DNA of 64,000 nucleotides from Annona cherimola (Eukaryota; Streptophyta; Magnoliopsida; Magnoliales; Annonaceae): NCBI GenBank assembly GCA_030490835.1, contig CM059973.1:57106008-57170007 (forward strand). Direction: 5' to 3'. The position numbers and the translations under genes are program-made. The first letter of the stretch is position 1; every line of letters begins with the position of its first letter. Of the stretch, positions 35,926 through 47,799 are shown one piece after another. The notes beneath the pieces were generated by a model. It was not told the origin of the DNA. It saw nothing but the letters and a program-made list of their open reading frames with translations, and searched no databases.

Positions 35926-36069
35926 CATCGGTTTCATCGAAGTATGACTTACAGATGCATGTCGGTGTAGTATATAATTACATCTACGAAAATATTTAAT
36001 TGTAAACTTCACCATAATTATGGTTGCACTGCAAATGCAACTCAACTAATTATTAAAATTGACATCCTC

Positions 36070-36310
36070 AACCTTTGTATTCAAAATGATTTATTTCAAT
36101 AGTATACCAATTTTTATCCAAATTGGTTATGCGTATGGACCCTATTGGAAAATGACAACGAAATTAATGTAATAAAATAATTTAGTGAAGCTATCAATTT
36201 TAGAAATATTTTTTCAACATCTAAACCACTTAAAATATGATTTATAACAGATAAATGATTATATTAAGTATTATTATATATAAGCCCATATCTATAAATA
36301 TAGAGTTTTG
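36070..36310. mobile_element. Long-TIR element (family L), partial
   Basis: Shares ATACCAATTTTTATCCAAATTGG, TAATAAAATAATTTAG, TTTTTTCAACATCTAAACCA and GATAAATGATTATATTAAGT with the other copies. Ends not resolved. Confidence 0.5.
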
Positions 36311-36579
36311 CTTTTATAAAACCTCACTTTACTACATCCCTTTATTATCTTTAACATCATTTATATTATCGTAAAAACCCTTTCATTTATATTCCATTAT
36401 AATTTTTTGCAAGTATAAGGATAGCATAATTAATATAAATATATGATTGAATATGATTCCCTCAAAGATTTATGGACTAAATACAATTAAAAAATTTATT
36501 ATTAAATTCTAATCAGATAGAAATTTAACAAAAATTTGAATATTTTGAATTTTGAGAATAAATAAGATAAATAACTGAT

Positions 36580-37480
36580 GGTGATTTTCTTCTCATAAGA
36601 TAGTTGAAAACTCTTGCCAATAAATAAGTTTAGGATTACAATTTTTCTTCCACATTACTATGACATATTATAACTCTTTAATTTAATGCAATGATATGGA
36701 TCATTAATCTAAGACAATTTTATTTATATTTTCTTTTGAGTGGCGCATAAATTTAACCCATTATTCTAGCTCTTTCTGTAAACCCTGAGAATTAAAATAA
36801 TAACTAGCATTATTCATATTCCCGATTTTAACTACACAAGGCCAGTAGGTATTTCTATCTATACTAAGAAATCTATTAACATATAAGTACCACTTTATGA
36901 TTTATTGCTCTAGATTATGTCTAGGTTTTGTTCTGCTTAACCCTATGTCCAATCTCATGCATTTTTTAGTAATCACATAAAATTCTCACAAGTGACCAGT
37001 CTCATAGAAGTATTAAGCACAAGTTAAGCAAATAATCCAAAATAAACATCTAAAAATAAAAGGAGTCATATATCAATCGTAGTTCGATATCAAATTCCAT
37101 TGCAACCCTCGAATTAGGGTTCTTAGACACTCATGTTTACATTAAATACAAGGCTAAAAATAAACCTATTTTTGATAAGTAAAAAAATCAAAAACTAGAA
37201 GAAGAAAGACAGAACCGAATCTCGAAGTCATAATTAAAAGTTGTGGAATTCGCTAAGAAAGTCTCCCTTATATAGTTTTTCTTATAATTTTCTAAAATTA
37301 GAAAATACTCAGAATTTGATCATTGCGGGAGGTCGACGGCAATATGGGTCGGGTTATGTTAAGAAAACTCAATGTTATCTTTTGCCTTGAATTTTTTAGT
37401 TGACGGATCATGACACGGATAGTCTTATTTTAGCATATGCAGAAAATATCTTTTCGACTTCTATTTAAGCTTGCTTGCTT
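36580..37480 (-). mobile_element. Athila/Tat-like LTR fragment
   Basis: A TATA box CTATATAAG lies on the minus strand at 37275-37267, followed by a leader (CTTTCTTCTTCTAG) and then by Athila/Tat-like R-U5 text. The arrangement resembles the LTR at 13583-22390, but similarity is loose. Neither end was found. Confidence 0.4.
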
Positions 37481-37485
37481 CCGTG

Positions 37486-37492
<7 letters not shown>

Positions 37493-37538
<46 letters not shown>
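37493..37538. repeat. (AT)23 microsatellite with GT and AC flanks
   Basis: Pure AT dinucleotide repeat. GTGTGTGTG precedes it and ACACACACAC follows within 5 bases, so the whole stretch is a near-palindrome able to extrude a cruciform. Confidence 0.95.
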
Positions 37539-37540
<2 letters not shown>

Positions 37541-37639
37541 AGACACACACACATATATATACACACTCTTCTTACTTTTGCATTCATCCAACAATTAATA
37601 ACGATGAGTTTTCAAGCTCAAAAGTAATATTCTCATGCA

Positions 37640-37995
37640 AACTATACACAAAACCATCACTAATGCACCATTTTTTAGCTGAATATCACCCATATACAAA
37701 TGTATAAAATTAACTAACGAAATAGTTTAATGTTAAATATTAATTTTGAAGCAGTATTTTCAATATCTAAACTATTTAAAATATCATTACTATATGGATA
37801 AATGATTATACGAAGTATTGTTTCATTTTAATATATATATATATATGTTAACGGACCTAAGCATCATTCTATTTTACATATGAATATATCTATTTTTAAA
37901 CAACAAATAATATTAAATATAGCGAACAAATTCAATTTTTCATCAACGTACTAAAAATGAAATGGGTTATATCAAGCCACTCGAGTGTAACCTAG
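37640..37995. mobile_element. Long-TIR element (family L)
   Basis: Contains TTAATGTTAAATATTAATTTT, TTTTCAATATCTAAACTATT, TATGGATAAATGATTATACG and a terminal inverted half with TTCAATTTTTCATCAACG. Diverged copy. Confidence 0.5.
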
Positions 37996-38419
37996 TTATA
38001 ATATAAGAAAATTAACTATTAGCAACAATATTTTGCCACAAGTGAAAATTTTATTGCAAAAAAAAATAAAATAGAGACAACAAATGTTCTTTTTTCCATT
38101 TTAGATTTTAACAAAACAAGCTATATTATTGTCGTGGAATATGTAGGGATTAGCAGTGAAGCTTAAATTTTATTGCAAAAATTTTTGCTAAAATATCGTA
38201 GTACAATTAGAAAAAAATTAATTTTAAGAAATTTTTAGCAATAAAGAAAGTAGCTTTATCCACATAATTGGTGGCATCAAAATGATTAACCTTTAGACAA
38301 CCAAATAACTATTGCAGTAAAAAATTACTAACAAATAAATTACTATCATTATCATACTAAGTATTTAAAATTTTTATCATAGAATTAAAAGATTTTTAAA
38401 TATTAAATGTGAACTCGAA
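37996..38419. other. AT-rich DNA, possible CACTA-like fragment
   Basis: Near 38005 TATAAGAAAATTAACTATTAGC resembles the CACTA terminus TACAAGAAAATTAAC seen at 55235, but the diagnostic CACTA is not preserved. Nothing else recognised. Confidence 0.25.
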
Positions 38420-38890
38420 TGTGGTAAATTGCTAATCAATGATAGCTTTGATGATTAATAACTCAATTAAAGTAAAACAAAGCTACTAACTTGTCTTGTG
38501 TTAAATGAATCTAAGTTTAAAATCCAAAATGTGAATTTATGAAATTACTTCTTGATTGGTTTTGATGACACAAAGGATGTGGTTTTGTGCTCTTGATTTT
38601 AATTTTGTGAAATTGTGTTTGGTGTCTTGAATAGGATTTTCAAAAGTATGGTGTGTTTTGGAAATATCATTTTGAGTTTATGACACAAATTGTGATAGAT
38701 GAGTTTGAAATATATGAATAACTCGAGAACAAAATATGCTCGTCGGAATGCTTGAAATAATGTTGGAATATGTTTAATTGATAGTTTCTCTTGGAATATG
38801 AAATGGAATATATTTTTTGAGATGTGCTTACTCTTAAATAAAGATTGGTATTTCTGTATATAATTATATTGAGTGGTATTTGCAATCTAT
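38420..38890 (+). mobile_element. Copia-type LTR fragment (family S-like)
   Basis: TGATAGCTTTGATGATTAATAACTC followed by AAAGCTACTAACTTG parallels the start of family S LTRs (TTTTGATGATTAACAAC...TACTAAC). The GTCGAC block is absent and the fragment ends without a recognisable LTR end. Confidence 0.4.
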
Positions 38891-38899
38891 CCATAAGTG

Positions 38900-40712
38900 C
38901 ACTAGTTGTAGATTTTAGTATATAAAATATCGATCAACAAGGAATTCGGAATTGATGTTAGATATAAACACTTTATAACCAAAATCAAGAGAATAAGATA
39001 ACAAGAAGAAAGAATAACAAAAGAAAAGTTGATCTGCAAAACATAAAACAGGAATAGAAATCATAGGATCGAGAGCACTTATGACTAGGATTTCACATAC
39101 ATCTTTTACAACAGATATGTAGAATGCTTATTTAATCTGGATATTATTTGTTAAAGGATAACAAATCCTAAATTATCCTTGCACCTTCTCCTGAAACCTG
39201 CGAGGTGTAACCCTAACATATTTTTAAACCACTTATTTTCATGGGATTAAGTCAATTAGAATTTATTAAGTTTTGTGGCTATTCATAGAATTTCTCAAGG
39301 TCATTATGCCTATTCTCATAATCTTAGATTTTCAAGTTTAATATATTGATTATCGTATATTAGACTTCCACTTTTTGGTTCCATTACCTAATATATGAGA
39401 ATCATTACCAAAGTATATGCCTTCACACCAAGCAAGCATTAAATGATAAGATATTTAAATTAACACAATATACTTTAAATAATCAAACCACAATATTTGC
39501 TATATTGGATGCATGCGACATCCTAAATCCTAAATAACGAATTTAAGCTAGCATGTTTATAATAAAATCTAAACATAAAAGAATATTGTCTTCAATCTCC
39601 ATCATAAACAAGATAATCAAAATCAAAAAGAAAGAAAAAAGGAAAAGCTTATTGTTCAGAACCTCAGATGGTGTCTCAACTGCCCCAAGCAACTTATCGT
39701 CTCTCTTCTTGCTTAATGTTCTTAACTCGTCTTGCTCCGGACCTCAACCCTAGCTATAAGGATATTTTAAGATGCCTTAGGATATCCTCCAAAAGTGTTT
39801 ATATAGAAGAGCATAGTGTGCTTGAACAGTGTGCAAATAATGTGCAAATTGTGTGCACGAACAGTAACTGCATATGAACAATGATTGCATATGAATAGTG
39901 ATTGCGTATGAGCAATAAATATGTATGAATAGTGCCTTGCTTTAAACACAATTTTGCTTCAAATATGAGTCCTGAATTTACAATTTATTCATGCTTTCAT
40001 CAAGGATTGTTAATTTGACCTTATTTACACTGTAATTGCACATACTTCTCCTACTTTGCACAAATTGCATTAGTTGGTGAGTGTTTACACAAATCTGAGT
40101 TCAATTAATCAAAATATGATTCAATCCATATTAAACACTCAAATTCTCATCCAATTATTATCCAAAATAACTAGTATAAAAGCAACTTAATAAATACACC
40201 TACACTTGAACTTTTGCTTGTCCTGAAACAAATACAGAAAATCAAAATTTCAAGAATTGGCTTTCCAAAAACTTTTAGCAAAAAGTAAGTATAAATAAAA
40301 AATTAGTAACAATATTAAATCAAAAACTTTGAAATATATCACTTGTCAAAATTCCAAATCAAAATTCCTTTCTCACTTAACTAACACTGTACACACTATT
40401 ATCTCTTCTGGTTTTAATCATTAAGAGTTCAAAAACTCCAGCAATACAAACTCTCATTTCTCAAGTATCGTCTTCTTTTTATCTAGTTGTTCAATACACA
40501 CATTTAATCATTCAATTAATGTTAATAACATAAAAAATAATGTCACATTCATCTGATCAAGTTTTGACATCAAAATTTTCTCTACTTACTTACTTGACTA
40601 GATCATAGAATCATAAGAAATTTAATGGGACAACAATTAAGTTCATAGCAAGATTTAAAAATTATACTATCTCCAGCTTTGATTTGAGCCTCATATGCAC
40701 AAAGAAATAAAA
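38900..40712 (-). mobile_element. Athila/Tat-like LTR, minus strand, ends approximate
   Basis: On the minus strand a TATA box CTATATAAA lies at 39806-39798, followed by a leader with AGCTAGGGTTGAGGTCC. Further down the end-type text TTGTTGATCGATATTTTATA...GTGCACTTATGG suggests R-U5. Upstream on the same strand CAGGACAAGCAAAAGTTCAAGTG and, at 40726-40714, AAGTGTGGGGGTG recall the polypurine-tract region of Athila/Tat elements. Target duplication not found. Confidence 0.5.
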
Positions 40713-40713
40713 T

Positions 40714-40726
40714 CACCCCCACACTT
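40714..40726 (-). promoter_or_regulatory. Polypurine-tract-like site
   Basis: AAGTGTGGGGGTG on the minus strand, similar to the polypurine tract preceding the 3' LTR in Athila/Tat gypsy elements. It lies upstream of the LTR fragment on the same strand. Confidence 0.4.
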
Positions 40727-40864
40727 AGTGCTTTTATTCTCTTTCAAGCATATTCTTACCCTTAATTTAGTAGTTTATTTTTTTTTAAACCAAGCTCGGC
40801 AATAACTCCTCTCACCATATTACAAGATATTTAGGAAATTATTTTGCACAAATAACTCCCTATT

Positions 40865-42303
40865 ATGAAATGAAAAACAAATCAAGCACGATCCACGTTT
40901 TGATGATTAACAACTCAATTTGAGAAGTTTTAAGGTACTAACTTGTGTGTAAAATGATTTAAGGTTCAAGTTTTCCAATTTCAAGGCTTGGCAGGTCAAG
41001 TCGTATGCCAAGTCGACTGAAGCATCAACTCAGGTCAAGTTGATACCCAAGTCGACTCCAGCATCGACTTCAAAGGGCAATTTTTGGATAGCTTTGATAA
41101 TGTGAACATGTGAGCAGGAGAAGTTGCATCCAAAGTCGACTTCGCATGCGACTTGGGTCAAGTCGCAACCCAAGTCGACTCCGTCAGCGACTCGGATGAA
41201 CTTCAGGGGTCCGATGCTAAGTTTGATGAAGCCAAGTCACAACTCAAGTCGACTCCAACATGCGACTAGGTGATGTTATAGATGAAGTCGACTCAGATAT
41301 GCGATTTGAGTTAAGTCGCAAACCAAGTCAACCCCAGCTTTCAACTTGAATACAAGAAGGATAAAATCAAGAAATTTCAAGTTCAAGAATGACAAGATTG
41401 ACTTGAACAACATTATATTGACATGATTAATGAACTTTGAAATGGACATGATCAAGCTCAAAGATTACAAGGAATAAAGTTCTATGCGCATAAATGGAAG
41501 CATCTAATGCAATAAAATGAAAAAAAAAAAGGATATGTGTCATGGAATCAAGCTTATGAAGTGCTAAAAGTTCCAATGAGCAAAATGTACTGTGAATTCG
41601 CAATCCAAGTCGACTTCACCTCTGAGACCAAGTCAACCCCAGACGTAACTTGAAGCTTGAAGACCGAAGTGCTGAAGGACAAAGTCGCAACCCAAGTTGC
41701 ATACGGCTAGGGTGAAGTCACACCCGAAGTCAACTTTGAATGTAAAGTGGGTCATAACTATCGAAAATTTTTTAACATCGGCACATTAAATGCGCCCCAC
41801 CTACCTCGTAACATTCAAATTTAATCCCTCTCTATTTAAGACACGTCAAATGAAGAGGAGAGGTTTAGCTAAGGCATTGATTAAGCTTCCACCTTCCAAC
41901 TTACAAACATTCAAGTGCTCATTAAATCATTCTACAAGAAGAACCGTGTCATTCATTGCAAGTGCTGAAGCGATCTCTCATCCACTCACTCTACACGTTC
42001 TTTTTAGCACTGAAATTTTTTTTATGCATCTATAAAGTGTATATTTTTATTTTGATCCATTATTCTTGTGATTCCACTTGGTGTGGTGTTGGAGACCAAG
42101 GCCAAGTGAAGGAAAGTAGTGTGTGCTTTGAGTGTGACTCACTACCTACTTGTGTGAGAATTGTAAAAGCCCTCTAAAGATAGAATCTAGAAGAGAGTAA
42201 ATGCTCTAGTTGTAATTCCATTAACATAGTGGAATATAAGGCACAAGGGTGTGTTCTTGGGGGAATAGAGTAGGGAGGGTTATCCCGAACTACTATAATG
42301 TTG
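40865..42303 (+). mobile_element. Copia-type LTR (family S, copy 2), 3' truncated
   Basis: Aligns with 4029-8646: AAATCAAGCA...GTTTTGATGATTAACAAC at the start, a U3 block with AAGTCGACT units (41010-41720), TATA-like CTATTTAAG at 41832-41840, then CAAATGAAG, TGGTGTTGGAGACCAAGGC and CACAAGGGTGTGTTCTTG. It stops abruptly near 42303 at ACTACTATAATGTTGTG, where gypsy gag sequence takes over; the CAATTCACCC...CTCGGGAC end is missing. The start is estimated from the alignment. Confidence 0.75.
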
Positions 42304-43079
42304 TGTTTGATATTGGTTGGAGAAATGACCCTAACTTCTCAAGCAGTGGACAAGGAGATCAATAGCAAAACCAATCTGATGATCCATCAAGAGCTCTACC
42401 ATCTCAGTAGCCTTTGTAGCTCATACCCTTGGATCCTGTATCTAAGAACTTGACATTCGACATGGTGGTGGTTAAGCTCATGCAAAACTAGCAAGTCATG
42501 GTATAAAGTCAACAAATATCAATCTGCAATCTTGAGGTAGAATTGGGATAGATGGTAGCAGCACAAAATAACATGCCACATAAGCTTTGCTAAGTGACAT
42601 AGAACTTAATTTGGGAGGTAAGGAGCAATGCAAGGCAATACAACTCTGAAGTGATAAAGCACTCCTAACATGGTTTAGGTTCCAAAAGAAGAAAACATAC
42701 CAAATGTTATGCATACATCTCAGATGAAAATCTTGTAAACTAAGGAAGCCGTTGTTGATGAAAAAGTGTAGTACAAACAAGTACACTCACAAAGGATAGC
42801 AAGCAACTATAGGAGGTAGCAACTAAACTGCTTATCTCTAAACTGCCTCCTCCTTTTACATAGAGAATGACAAAGGCAAAAGAAGATATAAAATTTAATC
42901 TTGGACATGCTAAAGGAATTATACATCAATATCTCATTCATGGAAGCAATCGAGTAGAAGCTAAGTTATGTGAAATTACTAAAGAACATTTTGTCTAAGA
43001 AGAGGCATCTTGCTAAATTTGAAATGGTGTTGATATTAAAAGAATATGATGGTATAATGTAAAACAAGATACCATGTAA
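42304..43079 (+). pseudogene. Ty3/gypsy gag remnant
   Basis: Begins with GWRNDPNFS-like text near 42320, the nucleocapsid-side motif (YGWRNHPNFSW) of Athila-type gypsy gag. No zinc knuckle can be read. The rest up to the protease is heavily decayed. It starts without LTR or primer site, directly against a truncated LTR. Confidence 0.55.
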
Positions 43080-43500
43080 ACTTAAAAATCTAGTATTACT
43101 ATCCCTTACACTACTGGTAATAAAAATTTTAGAGAGGCACTTTGTGATTTGGGTGCTATTATACATTTAATGTCTTCTTCTATTTTCAGAAAGCTAGAGA
43201 TAACTTTTACAAAACCCGCTAACATCAAATTTTCGCTAGCAGACAACACAGTCATATATCTAGAGGGCACAATTGGAGATTTTCTTGTTAAGATTGACAA
43301 GTTCATATTCCCAGTAAATTTTGTAGTCATTGACTATTAGGATGGTCCTGATACCCTGATCATTCTTTGATGACTCATCCTTGTTATAAAATGTGCTCTC
43401 ATTGACATCAAGAAAGGAGAATTAATAATGTGATAGCAGGATGAAAAGATCACCTTCAATGTGTTTTGAGTAATGAAATTTACAAATAATACTAAGGAAT
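43080..43500 (+). pseudogene. Ty3/gypsy aspartic protease remnant
   Basis: Open stretch reading KALCDLGA-like FREALCDLGAIIHLMSSSIF ... KFSLADNTVIYLEGTIGDFLVKIDKFIFPVNFVVIDY. This matches the protease of Athila/Tat gypsy elements (ALCDLGASINLMP...LADRS...EGxIEDVLVxVDKFIFPADF). The usual catalytic D-L-G-A is visible. It would process the gag-pol polyprotein. A stop follows at about 43339 and the downstream LIDVKKGELI part is in another frame. Confidence 0.85.
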
Positions 43501-43679
43501 GCTCCATACTTTTTTTGGCTAGTGAAGCCCCAAATGTGAGACTTTATCAAAATTTTATGACAAATGCACTTTAAGCCTTTCTTTTAGGCTTAACAAAGGG
43601 AGAGGAGGGAATTTTTCTTGAAGTTACAAAGACTATCCATCATACACCTCAAATTCCAAGAATTGAAGCCATTTTGAAA

Positions 43680-45500
43680 AGCTAAAGATTGATCTAAAAA
43701 TATTTCAATCACCAAAGCCTTCTATTGTAGAACCACCAAAGTTGGAGCTAAACCGCTTCCCACACATTTGAGGTATACGTATCGATTTTTGAATCTGCTC
43801 TTCCTATTATTATTTCTGCTTCACTCACATCGAAGTATGAAGAGAAGTTATTCTGTATTCTTCGAGAGTACAAGAAGGCTTTAGGTTCGACAATTGTAAA
43901 TATTTGAGGAATCAGCGGATTATTTTGCATGCACGGAACTCTATTAAAGGAGAGCCATAAATCATTAATAAAAAAGATAGTGAAGATAGAAATTCTAAAG
44001 TGGCTCAAGCTAGAGTTATCTACCGAACTTTGGACAATTTGTGGGTTAGTCCTATTTAGTCCATTCCAAAGAAAAGAGGCATGACTATTGTTAAAAATAA
44101 GCATAACAAACTCATCCTTACTCTCATAGTTCCCATTGCAAGCTCAACAAGGCAACACAAAAAGATTGTTTTTTATTTCCTTTCATTGATCGTATGCTGG
44201 ATAGATTTGTAGGTAGGGTGGGATTTGGGGCAGGTCAACCTATGACCTGAACTTAACTCGACTCGTTTTTGACCGGGTAAAACCAATGTCTGTTTGACCA
44301 AGTATAGAGATGGGTTAGAAATTTATCCCGATTCAAAAATAGGGTCGGAGCTAGGTTGACCACATTTCGACCCGCCCCGCATATATTAATTCATTAAAAA
44401 TTATAAGCCTATATTTAAATCTTATTATTATTTTCTTTCAAAATTCTCACATTTTTTACAATTAACTATATCAACGGTAGAAGAATCAACTTTCTACAAA
44501 GCAATATAAGAATTAATAAGAAAAATTTGCACATATATAACTTTCATGTATAATTGTATATTAATCCATTTTAATAAATTTATACTATATTTTCTCATGT
44601 TTTATTTTATTACTGATGTTTTTTTAATAATTGGTGAAATATTGAAGCATATAACATTTAAATTTAATATAGATATATCTTTACGTTTGACATATATATA
44701 TAAATTCTTAAAATCATCTTATTTGACCCGCAATTTTTACCCGACTAACTATTGCAAAATCAATTCGATACCAACTTGAAGTTTGTCCCGTGACCTATTA
44801 AAAAAAAGTGGAGTTCAGATCGACCTTGTCCTGACTCAGTATAAAAATAGGGTCAAACTTAATTTTTAAAAAGTAGGGCCGAGTTGGGCAAACTTTGACC
44901 CTATACGACCTGCCCCGATTCCCACCATCATTCACAGGTGAAGAGTATCATTGCTTTTTTTTTATTGAATATCCAAATTGTCATCAAATTCAAATCGCAC
45001 TAGAGAATCAAGAGAAGACGACATTCGCATGCCCATATGGATTGTTTGTCTTTTTATGAATGTCATTTAGACTTTGCAATACACCTATAACTTTTTGATG
45101 GTGTATGTTGGTGATCAAGATATTTATGGATAAATTCTTTGTTGTTAGTGATTCTTATAATTTATGCCTTAATAATCTTGGCAAAGTGTTAAAAAAATGT
45201 GAGCAGACAAATCTTGTCCTGAACTGAAAACGATGTCATTTTATGGTTCAAAAGGGGATTGCATTGGATCATAAAGTTTCTAAGACAAGTATTAAAGTTA
45301 ACAAGGTGAAGATCAAGATGATTAAGAAGTCAACACCACGCCCCTTTAGCCAAAGGCATCACAATTTCCTCGGTAATGCGGGTTTTTATAAGCAATTAGT
45401 CATGAATTTTTCTAAAATCTCAAAGCCATTTTGTAGTTTTATTGAAAAGATATACCTTTTATATTTGATGATTCATGTTTTTAAGCTTTTGAAGAGATGA
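43680..45500 (+). pseudogene. Ty3/gypsy reverse transcriptase remnant, split by a hAT element
   Basis: Begins with KPSIVEPPKLELN.FPTHLRY, the typical lead-in to Athila RT. It continues with KTIVEVLKW-like text and VSPIQSIPKKRGMTIV to about 44150, then PFIDRMLDRFVG up to 44213, where the hAT element intervenes. After 44930 it resumes with EEYHC, CPYGLF and NNLGKVLK. At 45243-45500 an 85-codon open stretch reads MVQKGIALDHKVSKTSIKVNKVKIKMIKK ... FLGNAGFYKQLVMNFSKISKPF, a close match to the RT thumb and connection region. Several stops and frame changes are present. Confidence 0.85.
44214..44930. mobile_element. Non-autonomous hAT element (family H, copy 2, inverted), 717 bp
   Basis: Ends TAGGGTGGGATTTGGGGC and, inverted, TGATGGTGGGAATCGGGGC. 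Flanks TTTGTAGG and TTCACAGG agree at five of eight positions, a decayed duplication. Internal text is the reverse complement of the element at 32067-32803 (for example GACTCAGTATAAAAATAGGGTC). It interrupts gypsy RT. Confidence 0.8.
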
Positions 45501-46079
45501 AGCTATGTCTAGTTTGTGTACTAATTATTGTTACCTCATATTAGAATTTTTCATTTGAATTAATGTGTGATGCTAGTGACTTTATAGTTAGAGAAATTTA
45601 GCATCAAAGGCATGATAAAATATTTTATTCTATCTAACTATGCTAGCAAAATTTTGTGTGATGCCCAACTAAATTACAAAATATCAGAGAAGAAATTTTT
45701 AGCAGTTGTCTTTGCATTTAATAAGTTTCATGCATATCTTATACGTACAAAAGGCCATCGCCTGCACTAACTATTCTACAATCAAGTATCTCATTGAAAA
45801 GAAGGACGTGAAACCAAGACTCATTTATATGTTGTTCTGCTATAAGAATTCAATTTAGAAACCACAGATAAAATCAAAACAAAAAGTCTAGTTGTAGATC
45901 AACTTCCCATATGGAAAATGATAATTTCAAAAAATGCTAGTGAAGATAAATGAAAACTTCATAGATAAAATCAAAACAGAAAGTCTAGTTGTAGATCATC
46001 TTCCCATATGGAAAATGATAATTTCAAAAAATGCTGGTGAAGATAAATGAAAACTTCATAGTTGAACAACTTTTTAAAA
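45501..46079 (+). pseudogene. Ty3/gypsy RNase H remnant with 97-bp duplication
   Basis: Recognisable pieces: FELMCDASDF (as FHLN.CDASDF), QRHDKIFYSI, LCDAQLNYKISEKKFLAVVFAFNKF and TIKYLIEKKDVKPRLI. These follow the RNase H order of gypsy elements. Near 45866-46059 two units of 97 bases (each starting AGATAAAATCAAAAC) stand in tandem and are nearly identical, although the surrounding coding text is strongly decayed. Confidence 0.8.
45866..46059. repeat. 97-bp tandem duplication
   Basis: AGATAAAATCAAAACA starts at 45866 and 45963. The units differ at only a handful of bases, so the duplication is younger than the decay of the host pseudogene. Confidence 0.9.
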
Positions 46080-46930
46080 TTCAAAAATCTAAAGCTCCTT
46101 GATATGCAGATTTTGTAAATTATTCGATTACTAAAATTTTTCTAATTAATTTTACTTTGCGACAAAAGAAGAGATTTTTGTATGATGTTAAGCATTACGT
46201 TTAGTATAAGCGAAACTTGTTCAAACAGTGTGCTGATTAGCTTATTCAAAGATGTGTTCTGAAAGAATATCAGCAAGCAATTATGGAGAAATGTCATTCA
46301 TCATTTTGTAGAGGACGCTTTTATGGAGATCCTACAACAGCTAAATTCTTCAATTAGGTATTTACTAACCTGCTTTGTTTTGCGATGCTCGTATTTTTGT
46401 TATTCATTTTGATAAATGTCAAAGAGTTAGTAACATCACGAGGTGACATTTGATGCTTTTTACAAATATCTTGGAGGTCGAGATTTTCGATGTGTGAGAT
46501 ATTAGGACTTTGTATGGATTTTGTATGACCATTTCAAACATCTTTGGAAAAAAAAAAACTTTCTTGTGGCTATTGGTTACATTTCCAAGGGGATAGAAGT
46601 AGTTATTCTTCCTACTAATGATGCTTAGGTGGTGTTGAATATTTTGACCAAAAATATTTTTTCTCACTTTGAAACACCCCACACCATTATCACCAACAAA
46701 GGATCTCACTTTTGCAATTCGATAGTCTGAGACGTTACTTGTAAAATATGGTGTTTGCCTCAAAATTTTAACAATATATCGTCCTCAAATAAGCGAACAA
46801 GCTAAAGTTTCCAACGGAGATATCAAAAGAAAATAGAGAAAATAATTAATCCTACTCAAAAGGATTTGTCACTAAGACTGGATGACGTACTTGGGCTTAT
46901 CTCACATCTTTTAAAATTCAAAATTAATTG
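46080..46930 (+). pseudogene. Ty3/gypsy integrase remnant
   Basis: Visible in several frames: RFLYDVKHYV, LFKQCAD.LIQRCVLKEYQQAI, the zinc-finger-proximal segment; then EVEIFDV-like text, MGPFQT, WLHFQGDRSS and NIFSHFETPHTIITNKGSHFCN, corresponding to the catalytic core; then QTSGQVEVSN-like AKVSNGDIKRK. Order and content match Athila/Tat gypsy integrase. No long open frame remains. It ends near 46930 against an unrelated LTR-like sequence. Confidence 0.8.
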
Positions 46931-46991
46931 TATATATTGTTGTTTATTCTATTATTACTAGATTATATATTTTATGGTTACCAATTATAAG
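46931..46991 (+). mobile_element. Copia LTR-start-like fragment
   Basis: TGTATATATTGTTGTTTATTC...ATTATTACTAGATTATATATTTTATGGTTACC closely parallels 50900-50953 (TGTATATTATTGTATCTTC...ATTATTAGCGAATTGTATATTTTATGATTAGCC). The latter follows a copia RNase H end, so this may be a second LTR end of the same element. Confidence 0.45.
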
Positions 46992-47296
46992 TAGGGGTGA
47001 AACTTAAGTTAGTTCGGGTCGAATAGTAGTCTACCCTACGCATACACTATTTGCAAAATGTCTACCCTGCCTTACTCCTTTCTCAGTTTGGTTCCTAGCG
47101 TACTTTATCCTACCAATTACTTATAGGGTCGATTCTAGCTTCAAATTGATTATTTTAATACTCAAATATTGTATTTTTTTAAAAATATTTTATGTCCTTT
47201 TAAATAAAGTAAAGCAGTACTGGTTTACATTTTAAAATTATAGGCCTATTATTTACATATGTTATCGTTTATATGATTACATAAACAAAATATATA

Positions 47297-47587
47297 GGGT
47301 GTGTTTGTTTGGGGCAAAAAAATGTCAACCAAAACTTTTCAATCCAAAACTTTTCACTCTCCATAACTACTCTATTTTTTAATTATTTTTTCACATTTTC
47401 CTATACAAACTACCCTACTTTTCAATCATTTCTACACAACTACCCATACAACTAACCTATCTATTTTAACTTTATTCTCTTTACTCCTCATCATTACTCC
47501 TATTATATCACATCATTTTCTATCAATTTGACAACTTCTACTTCAAAAACTTTTCATCAAAAGTTTTACCCCTAACCAAACACACCC
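47297..47587. mobile_element. Harbinger-like MITE, 291 bp, best copy
   Basis: GGGTGTGTTTGTTTGGGGC pairs with the inverted right end GGGTGTGTTTGGTTAGGGG. Flanked by ATA on both sides. Inner text is pyrimidine-rich without frames. Nested in the Ac-like hAT element. Confidence 0.85.
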
Positions 47588-47799
47588 ATAATATAAATTG
47601 TCACAACTCAATCATGAAAACTATTGATATATTATAATGACAATTTGTAAGCCTAGTTATAGAAGTCTTTTAAACGTTAATGACATATATATAATTGAAT
47701 TGGTATTTTGCTCCATAGTCTAGAATTCCACAGAGCACGAGATTCGTTTGAATCTAAATTAGTTAACATGAGCATGCACATACCATGTCACAACAAAAG

